Below are positions 1-12,111 of a stretch of DNA of 64,000 nt, piece after piece (position 1 is the first letter of the stretch; the number at the start of each line of letters is the position of its first letter). The translations under genes were made by a program, and so were the position numbers. The notes under the pieces were generated by a model. That model was not told where the DNA came from and made no database searches. It worked only from the letters and a program-made list of their open reading frames with translations. The stretch covers positions 558,501 through 622,500 of the forward strand of contig JABMCL010003192.1 of NCBI GenBank assembly GCA_018857735.1, in the 5' to 3' direction. This DNA comes from Alviniconcha marisindica. Its lineage: Eukaryota > Mollusca > Gastropoda > Provannidae.

Positions 1-145
1 GGACCCAAGGTAGTTGGATGAAGAGGCCAAGACAGACAACCCCTTGCTGGAGCCCTCATCATGCGACTGTGACCTCTGAGTGGTCCCCCCTTTCTCCACC
101 TTGGGCACACCCAGCAGCGATATCAGCACAGGGCACAGCTGCTTC
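1..145 (-). CDS. ARFGEF3: ARFGEF3 exon 10 (runs off the window)
   Basis: It completes the split Trp codon and codes [18 protein letters not shown], then a Ser-rich linker to the window edge. It matches KNLCPALIVILGNP of BIG3, which is also followed by a Ser/Thr-rich linker. The acceptor is TTCCACACAG. Confidence 0.9.
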
Positions 146-2420
146 CTGTGTGGAATAATCAGGTCAAACATATGTTACAGAGGTGACGAAAACAGATCAG
201 AAATCAACGCTATGAGAAGGAAATAAGAGAAAATATTAACAGGAATGAACGAAGGAGTACAATTCTGACATTCAGTAATACCTGCAGTCTGCAGTCATCG
301 TACAATCCACAAGAGGTCTTAAAAGATAAAAGCTGTCAGAAAGTTGATAAACATGTAAATGTGATCTGTGAAGCTTAAAACCACAGTCTTGTGAAAAAGG
401 CACTGTCTCTGATAACTTTGGTCTTTCCAATGTTACCAGGCTTGCAGGAGCAACAAACTGAACAAAACAAAATTTAACCCTTACCCTGAATGTCCTCTGC
501 CCTCAGTACCTCTACGCACAATGCCCTTCACAAACAGTGTACACCATCCTCAATTCCCTCCACACTCAATGTACTCAGTACTTACTACCATCCATCTTCA
601 ATACCCTCCATTTTCAATGACCTCCACACTCAATGCCCTCCATTCTCAATGCCCTTTACACTCAATGCCCTCCAGTCTCAATGCCCTCCATACTCAGTGC
701 CCTCCTGTCTTAATGCCCTCCAGTCTCAATGCCCTCCAGTCTCAATGCCCTCCACACTCAATGCCCTCCAGTCTCAAATGCCTCCACACTCAGTGCCCTC
801 CTGTCTCAATGCCCTCCACTCCAGTCTCAATGCCCTCCAGTCTCAATGCCCTCCAGTCTCAATGCCATCCAGTCTCAATGCCCTCCACACTCAATGCCCT
901 CCAGTCTCAATGCCATCCAGTCTCAGTCTCATCCAGTCTCAATGCCCTCCACACTCAATGCCCTCCAGTCTCAATGCCCTCCACACTCAGTGCCCTCCAA
1001 ACTCAATGCCCTCCTGTCTTAATGCCCTCCTCACTCAGTATGCTCCATCCATCCACACTCAATGTACTCAGTACTTACTGCCATCCATCTTCAATACCCT
1101 CCATTCTCAATGCCCTCCAGTCTCAATGCCCTGCACACTCAATACGCTCCATCCCTGCACACTAAATGTTTTGCATCCTCACCCTACAAGTCAAAGATTC
1201 GTTCATTTTTTCTAACAAAGTTCCCAACATCAGTGGAATTTTGACACTGTACGAACACCACGAAAAAGTCCATGGTGTTACTTATATTTATAGTCCAAAC
1301 TCCACAAGGATGCAGTCAAGGGGCCAGGACATGGTACTGACCAGATGAGGTCCTGGAAGGCGGCGTTGTGGCGCATGAGGGCCGGCACCTTGCTCAGGAT
1401 GGCCTGCACCCCTTCCAGCAGCAACGGCAGCACCTGGCGACTGTGGCCGCTGCTGTTGACCAGAGGAGACTTCTGACAAACACCAGCTTAGCATCCAAAC
1501 AGCACCTTAGCATGGTGATAAACATTAACCCAGCATGGTGATGAACACAAGCTTAGTGTCCAGGCAAAGAGCACCTTAGCTTGGTGATAAACACAAACCC
1601 AGCACGGTGATGAACACAAGCTTAGTATCCAGGCAAAGAGCACCTTAGCTTAGTGATAAACATAAACCCAGCATGGTGATGAACACCAGCCTAGCACTGA
1701 GACAAACAGATGGTTAGCATAGTGTTAGGTCCCAAATACTAATTTAGCATGATGACAAACACTATCTTAGCCCTGGGATATATGTTAGATTAGTATGGTG
1801 ATAAACACTAGAAAGCATGGTGATAAACGCTAACTTAGCATGGTGACAAAAAATGACATAGCATGGTGACCAACATGAGCATAGTGCAATTATTAATCGC
1901 AGCTTAGCATGGTGACAAGCAAAAACTAGCATGGTGCCAGTCACTGCCTTAGCATGGAGACAAACACTACAGTGACAAGGGCTAGCTTAGCACAGACATA
2001 AATGCTAGCTGGACATCATGACATACGCTAACTGAGCATGGTGACAATCACTACCAGCATAGTGTGGTGATAAACACTAGCCTTGTACAGGCCAAACATG
2101 GCAACAATCACACAATACCGCCAGCCTTCAGACAGGTACTTCAGGGATGGACATTCACCTTTGCACCGTCTCCAGTTGGTCAATCAGGTATTTCAGAAGA
2201 ATCACAACTTCCTCCATGGCATTTTCCACGTTTCCAGGTCCTGCTGTGGGACATTAACTAAGTTAGAGAAGGCAAGATGGAATTCAATGGTAACACAAGT
2301 ACTGAAGCTGGCTCCAGAAATAATAACTTCATTAGTCACTTGTGTCATGCTCAGTGACAGTCACTTTCTTCATGCTGAGAGGGATTGTTTTTCTCTGCAC
2401 AGCTGTTATATGGGTCTCAA

Positions 2421-2457
<37 letters not shown>

Positions 2458-2635
2458 GTGTGTGTGTGTGTGTATGCGTGCATGTGTTTGTGTGTGTGTG
2501 TGCATGTGTGAGTGTGTGTGTGTGTGCATGCGTACATGCATGTGTGTTTGTCAGAGTGTGTGTGTGTATGTGTGCGTGTGTATGTGTGTGTGCACGTGTG
2601 TGCATACATATGTGCATGCATGCATGCATGTAGGG

Positions 2636-2696
<61 letters not shown>

Positions 2697-2976
2697 TATT
2701 CCATTTTCCCCTCATTCATCTCCCCTCCCAGTAACCAATGACGTCTACACTAAAAAGCAAAACAACATTTGCACTTGGCAGTAAAGACAGGCTGAACAAT
2801 TCATGTTAAATTCAGCAGCATGCACACAAACACACAAATCGCATGTGTATGCAATACATACCCATCCATGCAAGTGCATGCATGCGCATGCATGCGTACA
2901 CGCGCGCATGCGCACACACACACATACATACACACACATGTGAGCCAGCACAAACGCATGTAAGCACACACACACA

Positions 2977-3025
<49 letters not shown>

Positions 3026-6000
3026 CATGCATGAGCACTGAGGCATGCACACATGCATGCACATATGCACATTCATGCATGCATGCGTGTGCACACACAC
3101 ACACACACATACAACACACAACACACACAAACACACACACCTGAAGCTTTAAAATCTGCCAGCATATCATCTCCATCTTCCACCTGCCGAACAAAAAGCA
3201 GCATGAGTTGTTAGTCTGATCCATTTAATTCACGGGTATACTCATGCACAGTTATAATTGCTTTGAATATCATTGAAGGACTTGTTAGATTGATCCATTT
3301 ATTGACGGGTATACTCATGCACAGTTATAATTGCTTCGAGTATCACTGAAAGACTTGTTAGACTGATCCATTTAATTCATGGGTATACTCATGCATAGTT
3401 ACAATTGCTTCAGGTAACATTAAAATTAATCTCCTTTCTTGCAAACAATTTTTTTTTTTACTAAATTAAACTAATGAGATAAAACAAGTTAGCAAAAATG
3501 CCACCCCTAAATAAAAGACCAAAGTGTGGCAATGAATAAACGCCTACAAATTAATACCAAACTGATATGATTACACATTAAAATCATGGAAGTATGAAAC
3601 TAAGCAGTAAACAATTGGTAAATTACACTGAAACCTAATCATAAGAGTGCTTTCTTGAAATTTCCATATATACAATTTTATAAAAGTTTCCTGCAGAACA
3701 TGAAATATTTTGAACCAATTTTTTAACACTTTTCACTGGATTTATTTTCATCTTCAACATGTGCATCACTTCCTCTAAAGACAGATAAATGGCTGACAAT
3801 TTTGTTCAGTTATTTAATTTTGGGTATTTTTGCATTTACTTGATCATATCTTAACACTTTGGAACACACACACAAATGCATTCAAGACACACTTTATATT
3901 TTCGGCAGTACTTTTTTTCTCAGCATGTTTTACAGTTCAAGGCATATCAGTATCAATGACAAGAATTAAACATCCTAATCAATTCAGAAAACAGCTATAT
4001 TTCTCTCCACTAGAAGATAAAAGGAACATGGCCTGGTTTTACACATGCAGCAGTGCTAATAACAGAAGCAAATAGCGAGCAGTGTTAATTAAGGCTCTTG
4101 ACAAGGTAACAGATTTTTGTTATCATAAAATGTGAGGCCAAGATGCAGAGTATAAGAAACGCCAGATGCCACAAAAAAGAACATCTGGCAAAGGTGGAGA
4201 TCACATCCCCCTCCTTTTTACTGCAGATGTGGCTGGCTCTTGCAGTCTTGGTTGCAAAATGGATCTCACAGTTCCACAGGGTTTGGGTTAAGTTTAGATC
4301 TGGCAGCCAGACAACTGATTGTAGTTACTGTTTTTGCAGTGGTTTCGTCTTTATTTGCTTTTTTGACCGACATTTTGTTGTTGTTCAAAGGTGTTCTGAT
4401 GGAATATAACACATCAGTGAAGGAAGCAAATACAAAAGTAATCATCACAAAAATGGTAAATATGATCAATTAATTGGCTGCCAGATCAAAATGTACACCA
4501 CTGTGGAATTAATTGTATGTGAGATCCATCTTGTGACCTGAAGCAGCAAAAATCAGGGAGACAGTATCTCCACCTTTGCTGAACATTTTAGCCACATACA
4601 CACACATGCACATGCATGCATGCATCACACGCACACACACACACACAACTCGCATTCTCTTGCTTACACACAACAAAAATAGCATGCAACGCAAGCATGT
4701 TAAAAAGTCAATCTTCATGTTAAAAAGACAATCTAAAATTGCGAAACGAACCATTCATTCTTCTGCCACTTACTTTGTTAGTAGTCACGAATATAGCAAG
4801 GCCCTAAACCTCCTTGGCAAGCCATGGACAGGTCAGGTCACTTGCAGTTAGCACAATTTAGTTAGTTAGTTACTTTTTAGATTCTAGTGTCCCATCAACC
4901 ACATAATTATAGAGTCAACTCAGGATGATTCACACATTCAAGCTTCTTTTACACCAGTTCAAAACACAAGCCACCAAATCATAAGTTTGTCCAATTCATT
5001 GCTGCAATGTTAAAAAGCAACCATCTATTCATCTAGCAATGTATAACAGCACATGTATTGATGCTTATTTGTACAAAAATATGAATTCTTGTGCATTGAT
5101 AGTTGAACAGTCAATGGTGGTGGTGAAGTGTTGCTTAATGTCCTCGGATGTCAGTTGACATATTAGGGACAAGTTGTGACCAATGCCGAAGCACAGTTCA
5201 ATAATTCTTTACGTCCACGGAAATCAGAAGGCTCGTTAGGACGGACAGCTCAGGACGGCCACCTCGACTCTCACACAGCTCCTGAACTATGTGAACAGTC
5301 AATGAATTGAAACCTGGCTAGGTTAATCTGGTGGGGGGGGGGTGGGGAGGGGGGCAGGGGGGAGGAGGGAGAAATAAAAAGCGCATGGTGTCTTCTTAGC
5401 TAAATCTGAGAAAGCTTGTCAATTAGAACTGAAAATCTGTACTGGTATGGACATGACTACAACAGACAACACCCACATGACCCTCACACACACACACACA
5501 TGTCCACTCCACCCCCCCCCCCCCCTCTAAAATTACATTATTCATCACATGTAAAGGTTCATTATCATAGCAAACATGCACACCTATCAAAAAAGAAAAA
5601 GAAAGGGTGAGGGAGAAGGGGGGGACAAAACATCAATATATGAAGAAAAAAACATGTTTAAATTAATTGAAAACAACATGTTTAAAACAGCAACAAGAAC
5701 AATACAAAACCAAAAACAGAGATAGGGATTTGGGATAAGATACGTATCATCAAAAATCACAACACCAACTTGACATGACACAGTGACCAAATACGAAATG
5801 AGATTAGTGATTCAAACTTACTGTAAAAAATATCTACTTCTTTAAATCTGTGTGTGGCAAATCTACTTTCAGACATTACTACATCAATGTCAAAATGCGT
5901 GGTTTAAACCCTGTCAACAAATTTGCACTAACACATTCACAATGAAATAAGCAGAACCCAATGAAAGATGACCCGAGCCAAACTCAAAGTAATGGTTTAC

Positions 6001-7835
6001 CACATCCTTTCTCCAACCACTGTTATAACTGGTTACCCCGTAGGTCCTTGAAATGGGTCACATCCTTGATGCTCAAATGGCATCATGTTTATTAATTACA
6101 AATCAAGTTGTCAAGTCAGGTACTTTTTCATTCCATTCAAAGAAAAGGGTGGGTGCCACACATGAATTACAAAGAAAGAAAGAAAGAATATCTACATGTA
6201 TAAAAAGATTCACAGTTTAAGAGTGCACAGTAGCATACCGGCCAGTAAAATTACATCAGGTGTTTCTTTCATAGCAGCTCACAATTACTGTCTAAATGGC
6301 AGCACCACCACCAACAACAAAATCCAGCAGTTTCAGTACACATACATCTTGCAAATTTTACAGAGGACACCGACAGCTTGCGACTTAGGGGCAATTTCCG
6401 CAGACAGCTACGCTGAGTTATTTCCAAAAAAATGGGTATGACTTAAATGCTTGAAACAATGTAAGCGATATTTTGTATAATCCTGATGTTATAATTTCTG
6501 TAATTAAACTGATCGTTCAAAGTCCTGTGGGAAAGTTACAATAACTTACTAACCTTTTCTCTTTTTTCTGATATATATATGTATAGATATATTTTATTAT
6601 TTGTTGTTGTTGTTGTCTAATATAACCTTGCTGTCAGCAAACATAAATAAAACACTGACTGACTGACTGACTGCATGGAGAGAAGCAGTTCTCCTTCCAT
6701 AGTGTAACCGCTTACAGCCGAGTCTGGAGGAAGGAGTGTTAGCGTTAGTGTGTGTGTGTGTGTGTGTGTTTTTTTTTTGATTGATTGATGATCGCTTATA
6801 TAGCGCTATTCTCCGCTCTCTTGAGCAGACTCACTGCGCTCGCATGTAATTCTACATGAGTGACTAGCTTTTTATCGTGCGTTTTGTTTTGAATATCCAC
6901 CAAAGTGGTGTACTTACAGCGCTGGCATGGCTGGTGCCACATGAAACTGCTGCCGTCTCGGCGCAAGGTCTGTGTACACCATACAACCATGCTCCATGTC
7001 ACTTCATGCAAAGCCACATATGTAAGGTGTATGCGTGTTTAGCTGTAACCTGCCACCTGCACTTTTGGCAGAATGACCGGGATCTTTTACGTGCTACTGC
7101 GGTAACACGGGGGTGGAACGGATACCGAAATAAGAGTCAGCACAGAAAGTCGACCCTGGAGAGGAAAATTCTCCCACCACTCCTGCAGGGATTCGAACCC
7201 GTGACCTTTCAATCACGAGTCCGGCGCTCTAACCACTGAGCTATCCCTGTGTGTGTGTGTGTGTGTGTGCTGATGTGACACGAGTAGGCACCTGTTTATA
7301 ATTTATGTGGTTTAATATTTGTCTTATAGATTTTTGTGCAGCATAACTTGTCTAGGTTGTTGTAGAAGCAAATGTTTCGGTGTTCCTTTACCTGTTCTTA
7401 AATTAATGAGCCTTACATTAGTTAAGTTGAACTGTCCTGTGAGGGATGGTTAAAGTTTTTTGACTTGACCTGACTTGACTTTACTAGAAGGTGAGGCTTG
7501 GAAAGATGACTGGAGTTTGCTCTCATCTCTTCCCATCCCCCACTGAGGGGGGAAGGAGCAGGGGTAGGTATGAGGGGGAGGGGGTAAGGGGAAGAGTACG
7601 TGGGGGGTGGGGGGGTGGGAGTGAGTCACTCAAAGCAGCTATTCAGGTACTACAACATCTAATAATAATAATAATAAATAATTCTTATAAAGCGCTGTTC
7701 TCTAACAGAGTTAAACTCACTGTGCTGTACAAACATGTTTGGTGACAAAAACCACACTAACATAATTACAGTTTAAAACAAACAGAACCTTAACTATTGT
7801 AGTCTACCATTATCGCCTATCAAACAATAACCATG

Positions 7836-7900
<65 letters not shown>

Positions 7901-10900
7901 TAATCTGGTATGGGGAAAACAATAAGCATATGGCGTCTTCTTTGCTGAATCTGAGAAAGCTTGGCAATTAGAACTGAAAATCTGTCATGGTATGAATCAC
8001 ACTCCAAGCATCGCTTTCCGGCACCTTCCTCCAAACTCTGCCAGATTTAGTTACGCCACTGAAGGGGCACTCTTTATCTCCGCGCAGCTGTCCAGCGATG
8101 TGGTTAGCGGCCTCCGAAAGGTTCGGGTACTAATATGACTGTAGAAGCAACCTAGTGCCCAAGCATGCACGTAAACATGAGGCACATCCACCACGGGTAA
8201 AAAAAAGAGTTCTGTCTCAATTCAAACGATTGTGGTTTTATTTGAGCTGGTGTAGCAACATGGTCAGTTATAAACAAACGTCTGATATAATCTGAGTTGT
8301 TTGTAACAAACCTACTACTGTTTGAGCACCAACAAAAAAACTGCTTGTTAGCTGACAGTTTTCTGGACCCTATGGCGTAACTAAATATGGCAGTGGTTGA
8401 AGGAAGGATGTCGTAAACCAGTGCTTGGAGTTTGGGTATGAATATGACTACAACAGACAACACCCACTACTAACAACAACTACACTGACAGCGCCAAACA
8501 GAAACGGGCACACCTACACGGGCTGCATGCAGACACCACCAATTCTCACCAGCAGGCCACCAACAGTCGCCACAGACACGTTCAACACCAAATCTCACCA
8601 CTACAGCAGACAACACCTATCTCACCACTTTATCCTCTATCTCCCTCAGGGTTTCCACAAAGTTGCTGAGCATTTGGGTCAGGGCTGCCTGCACAGGTGC
8701 CCGCACCCCCTGCATACTGTCTCTATAGGTGTCTATGTACACCTGCAAGCCCACAGAGAGGTCAGTGAGGGGAGGGGGTGGCAGGGGTGCACCGAGAATG
8801 GAGGAGGGGGGAGGAGGGGGGTGTTGGGTGGGGTGGGGGGTTGCAATGCTACCAAAGGGTAAATCTGAAGGAGGGAGGCAGGTGACTACAGGATGGATCT
8901 TACTGGGTGGATGGGTTACAATGTCAACCTCCATTTGTATAGCATGGTCTAAACTCCACTAGACACCCACAGGCTTGTTGTGTTTAGCAGAGAGGAAGAA
9001 AAGGCTGGGTGGGGTGGCTGGGTTGGGATGTGTGTGTGTGTGCGGTGGGGGGGGGGGGGGGGGGGGGGGGGAGGAAAAGGGATGCGAGGGGGATGAGGGG
9101 TGGGGGTGAAGAGACTGTGGGGAAAGGTGTGCAGGGAGGGATGAGGGAGGGGGGTGGGGGTGGGGAAGAGACTGTGGGGAGGGGATGAGGGGAGGGGTGT
9201 GTGGGGAAAGGGATAGGTGAGGGGGGGAAGGGAATGATGGGAGCTGATTGTGAGAAAAGGGATGCAAGGAGGACAATGAGCAGAAGGGACAGCTGGGATG
9301 AGGATGTAGGGCTATACGAAGGACACAGATGGGATATGATGCTTATGTGTCAATATGATGGAGCGGACATCACAAATGCAGCAGACATGATGACTGCTGG
9401 GAAAATGAAGGGGAACAGTGATCAGTGATCAGACCGATCAAAGGGTAAACACACGTCCATGGTGAGAGAGTGGGATGATCATGGCACAAACCAATTATGT
9501 GTACATGTGCATTAATAGAAATACATGAACTGGTTCAGTCAGGCGGAAATGGGTCTACAAGTTACAATGGTTGGATAGGAATACTCCAGCTGCCACCATG
9601 CTTCTATGGGCATTCACAGGATCAGGGACTGGAAAAACACAAACGCTGTTCTTTTCCACCAGGGTTTGCAAACTCCACAGTACAAAAAAGTGAATGAGGA
9701 TAAGGGTTGGATGGTCAGGAACGTTAGTAAAGTAAGAGGCATCACACAGAAATGTCTAGTGGAAAAGAAAGAGACCAATTTTAACATTACACTGACTTAG
9801 ATTGTTGATCCATCATACATACACTATAAATATTTTCAGTAAAAACATGCAAAACAAGTGTCTTTTGTCTTTCCATAGGGTGCTTTGTGTGGGTTGTTTT
9901 GGTGGGACTGTGCTTTACGTGTGTACAGAATATCATATTTAGGTTCATGTGTATCATGTGAGCGCTCAGGGTGTTGGTGAGCACATGATAAATGTACATT
10001 ATTATTTTTAGTCATCACAATTTCATGGCAACAGACAAACCAAACAAAAACAAACAAACAAACAAAAAACTAAACTAAAAAACATTGCTTTTTTGAAAGC
10101 CAGATCTCCTGTCATTATTTACACAACTAGTTTTTAAAGTATGCCCTATAGTACAAGTAACACTGAAAAGTAGCACTGACAAGTAACACTGACAAATAAC
10201 ACTGACAAGTAGCACTGACAAATAACACTAACAAGTAGCACTGACAAATAACACGAATAAATAACATTAAGGAATCAGGCAGTCAACCCACAGCTGTACT
10301 AGAAACAAATTAGGATAAAATTGCCAGGAGAACAAGAACACCAACAGCTGCAAAAGTAAACATACATACAGAAAAAAAATTATGGTCTGTCATAATTGCT
10401 GGCACATTTACCAAGTTCAGTTATTTCTGCACCACCATGTAGAGCCAAGAAGACTGCAAAGGATAAGTTTCAGGTTGCCATACTTACCAAGAGAGTTTAG
10501 TACAACTGTAGTGTCATTCTAGCAAACAAAACAAAACTCCAAACACCAACACAAATCGGCAGAGGTGAAGAATAAACATCATAACTCAACAAACAAACCC
10601 AGAAAACCTCCAACAATTTAATCTACTCTACAAAACTTCCAGAATCCACCACCAATTGTAAGAACCTACACCAGATTCGTTACTTCACTCAAAGTCTGCC
10701 ATGCTCCCAGCAGCGACAACCACATGAGAACCTCCACCAAATCTAGCGTTATTTCACCCAAAAGTCCACCATGCTATTAGAATCCACCACCATGCACTGC
10801 GGGAAACACCACCACCAAATCCGACTCCACAGACCATCCTCCCAGAAGCCACTGCCACCATATCACTGCCCAAACTACGATCACGACTGCAACCATGCGT

Positions 10901-11919
10901 GTTATTGTTTACCTTATCGCTACGCTCCACGTCATTGCTATTCTTATCATCTGCATCGCCCTCTTCCTCAGCGCTCTGACTGTGCCCTAAGTGCGAAAGA
11001 AGTGAGCGAATGGTGTCCGAGGAGCTGACCGAACCCTGAGCGCAGGAGCACCATTCGCCGATGCTCTCACGAAACATGGTTGCCGCTAAGCGACCAGTTT
11101 TGCTCTTGGGGTTGTGTGTGTGACACTTCAGGTACAGCTGCAAGGAGAGTGTTCCTGTCACACAATGGAATCCCTAACAAAAGGCCATCTTGATGAGAGA
11201 CCCCCCCCCCCCCCCCCCAAACCCAACAACCCATACAAGTTTTTTCATCTCGGTTTTTTCATCATCTGCCAGTCATATAAGGTTTTTTACCTTGGTTTTT
11301 TTCATCTTCTGCCATTCATACAAGGTTTTTCATCTTGGTTTTTTCCTCATCTGCCAGTCACATAAAGAAAGTTAGACATGTTGCTTCCTTATGTGGACGT
11401 GAGGTCCAAGGTTGGCGACTGCACTTAAGCTGAGCGCCTCATTGCCTGTAAGGTTCAGGGACTGACCGACAAGTCTACTTCCAGGTCATCATTCAATTTT
11501 GTTGTTGTCTGTAAAGAGGCTATTTTATCTCTTCTTTTTTTTCTCTTTTTTTCTTACTGTATCTGAATGTCTGCTCAACTTTCACAATCTGACAGGACCT
11601 TAAAACTAGTATTTCTGTGTATAGTATGCACACACAAAAACTCAAGCACAGCACAGCAAATAAAATGCATCAAAAGTCAAACATTTTTTATTATTAAAGT
11701 AATAAAATACATATCCCACCAACTTGAATACCGAAGATTAAAAATCTGTTCAAAAAAAAAGTAAGTAAAAAAACACCAGCAAAAATCCAGAAAGCATTTC
11801 TATTAATTGTATAAACTTATAACCACCTAAAAGCAGCAAAGGGAATAAAGAGAAATGGAAATATGGACAGCAAAAAGCAATATGATGTACAAAACAACAG
11901 TGTGTGTGTGTGAATGTTT

Positions 11920-11959
<40 letters not shown>

Positions 11960-11984
11960 AGTGAGTGAGTGAGTGAGTGTTTGA

Positions 11985-12016
<32 letters not shown>

Positions 12017-12034
12017 GGGTGTCTGTGTGTGAGT

Positions 12035-12111
<77 letters not shown>

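Noticed and set aside
490..1215. Three overlapping Pro/Ser/Gln-rich open frames of up to 241 residues
   Set aside because: They are the translation of a 16-bp minisatellite, open in all frames because of its composition. No splice or coding support.
1453..1473. Upstream acceptor GTTTGTCAG for ARFGEF3 exon 9
   Set aside because: Would break the reading frame from exon 8 (needs phase 2); the inner TCAACAG fits.
7171..7247. tRNA-like sequence on the minus strand
   Set aside because: A and B boxes are good but the acceptor stem does not pair and a SINE body follows; it is a SINE head, not a tRNA gene.
8152..8463. 103-residue minus-strand ORF
   Set aside because: Lies inside and across the edge of the 437-bp non-coding MITE.
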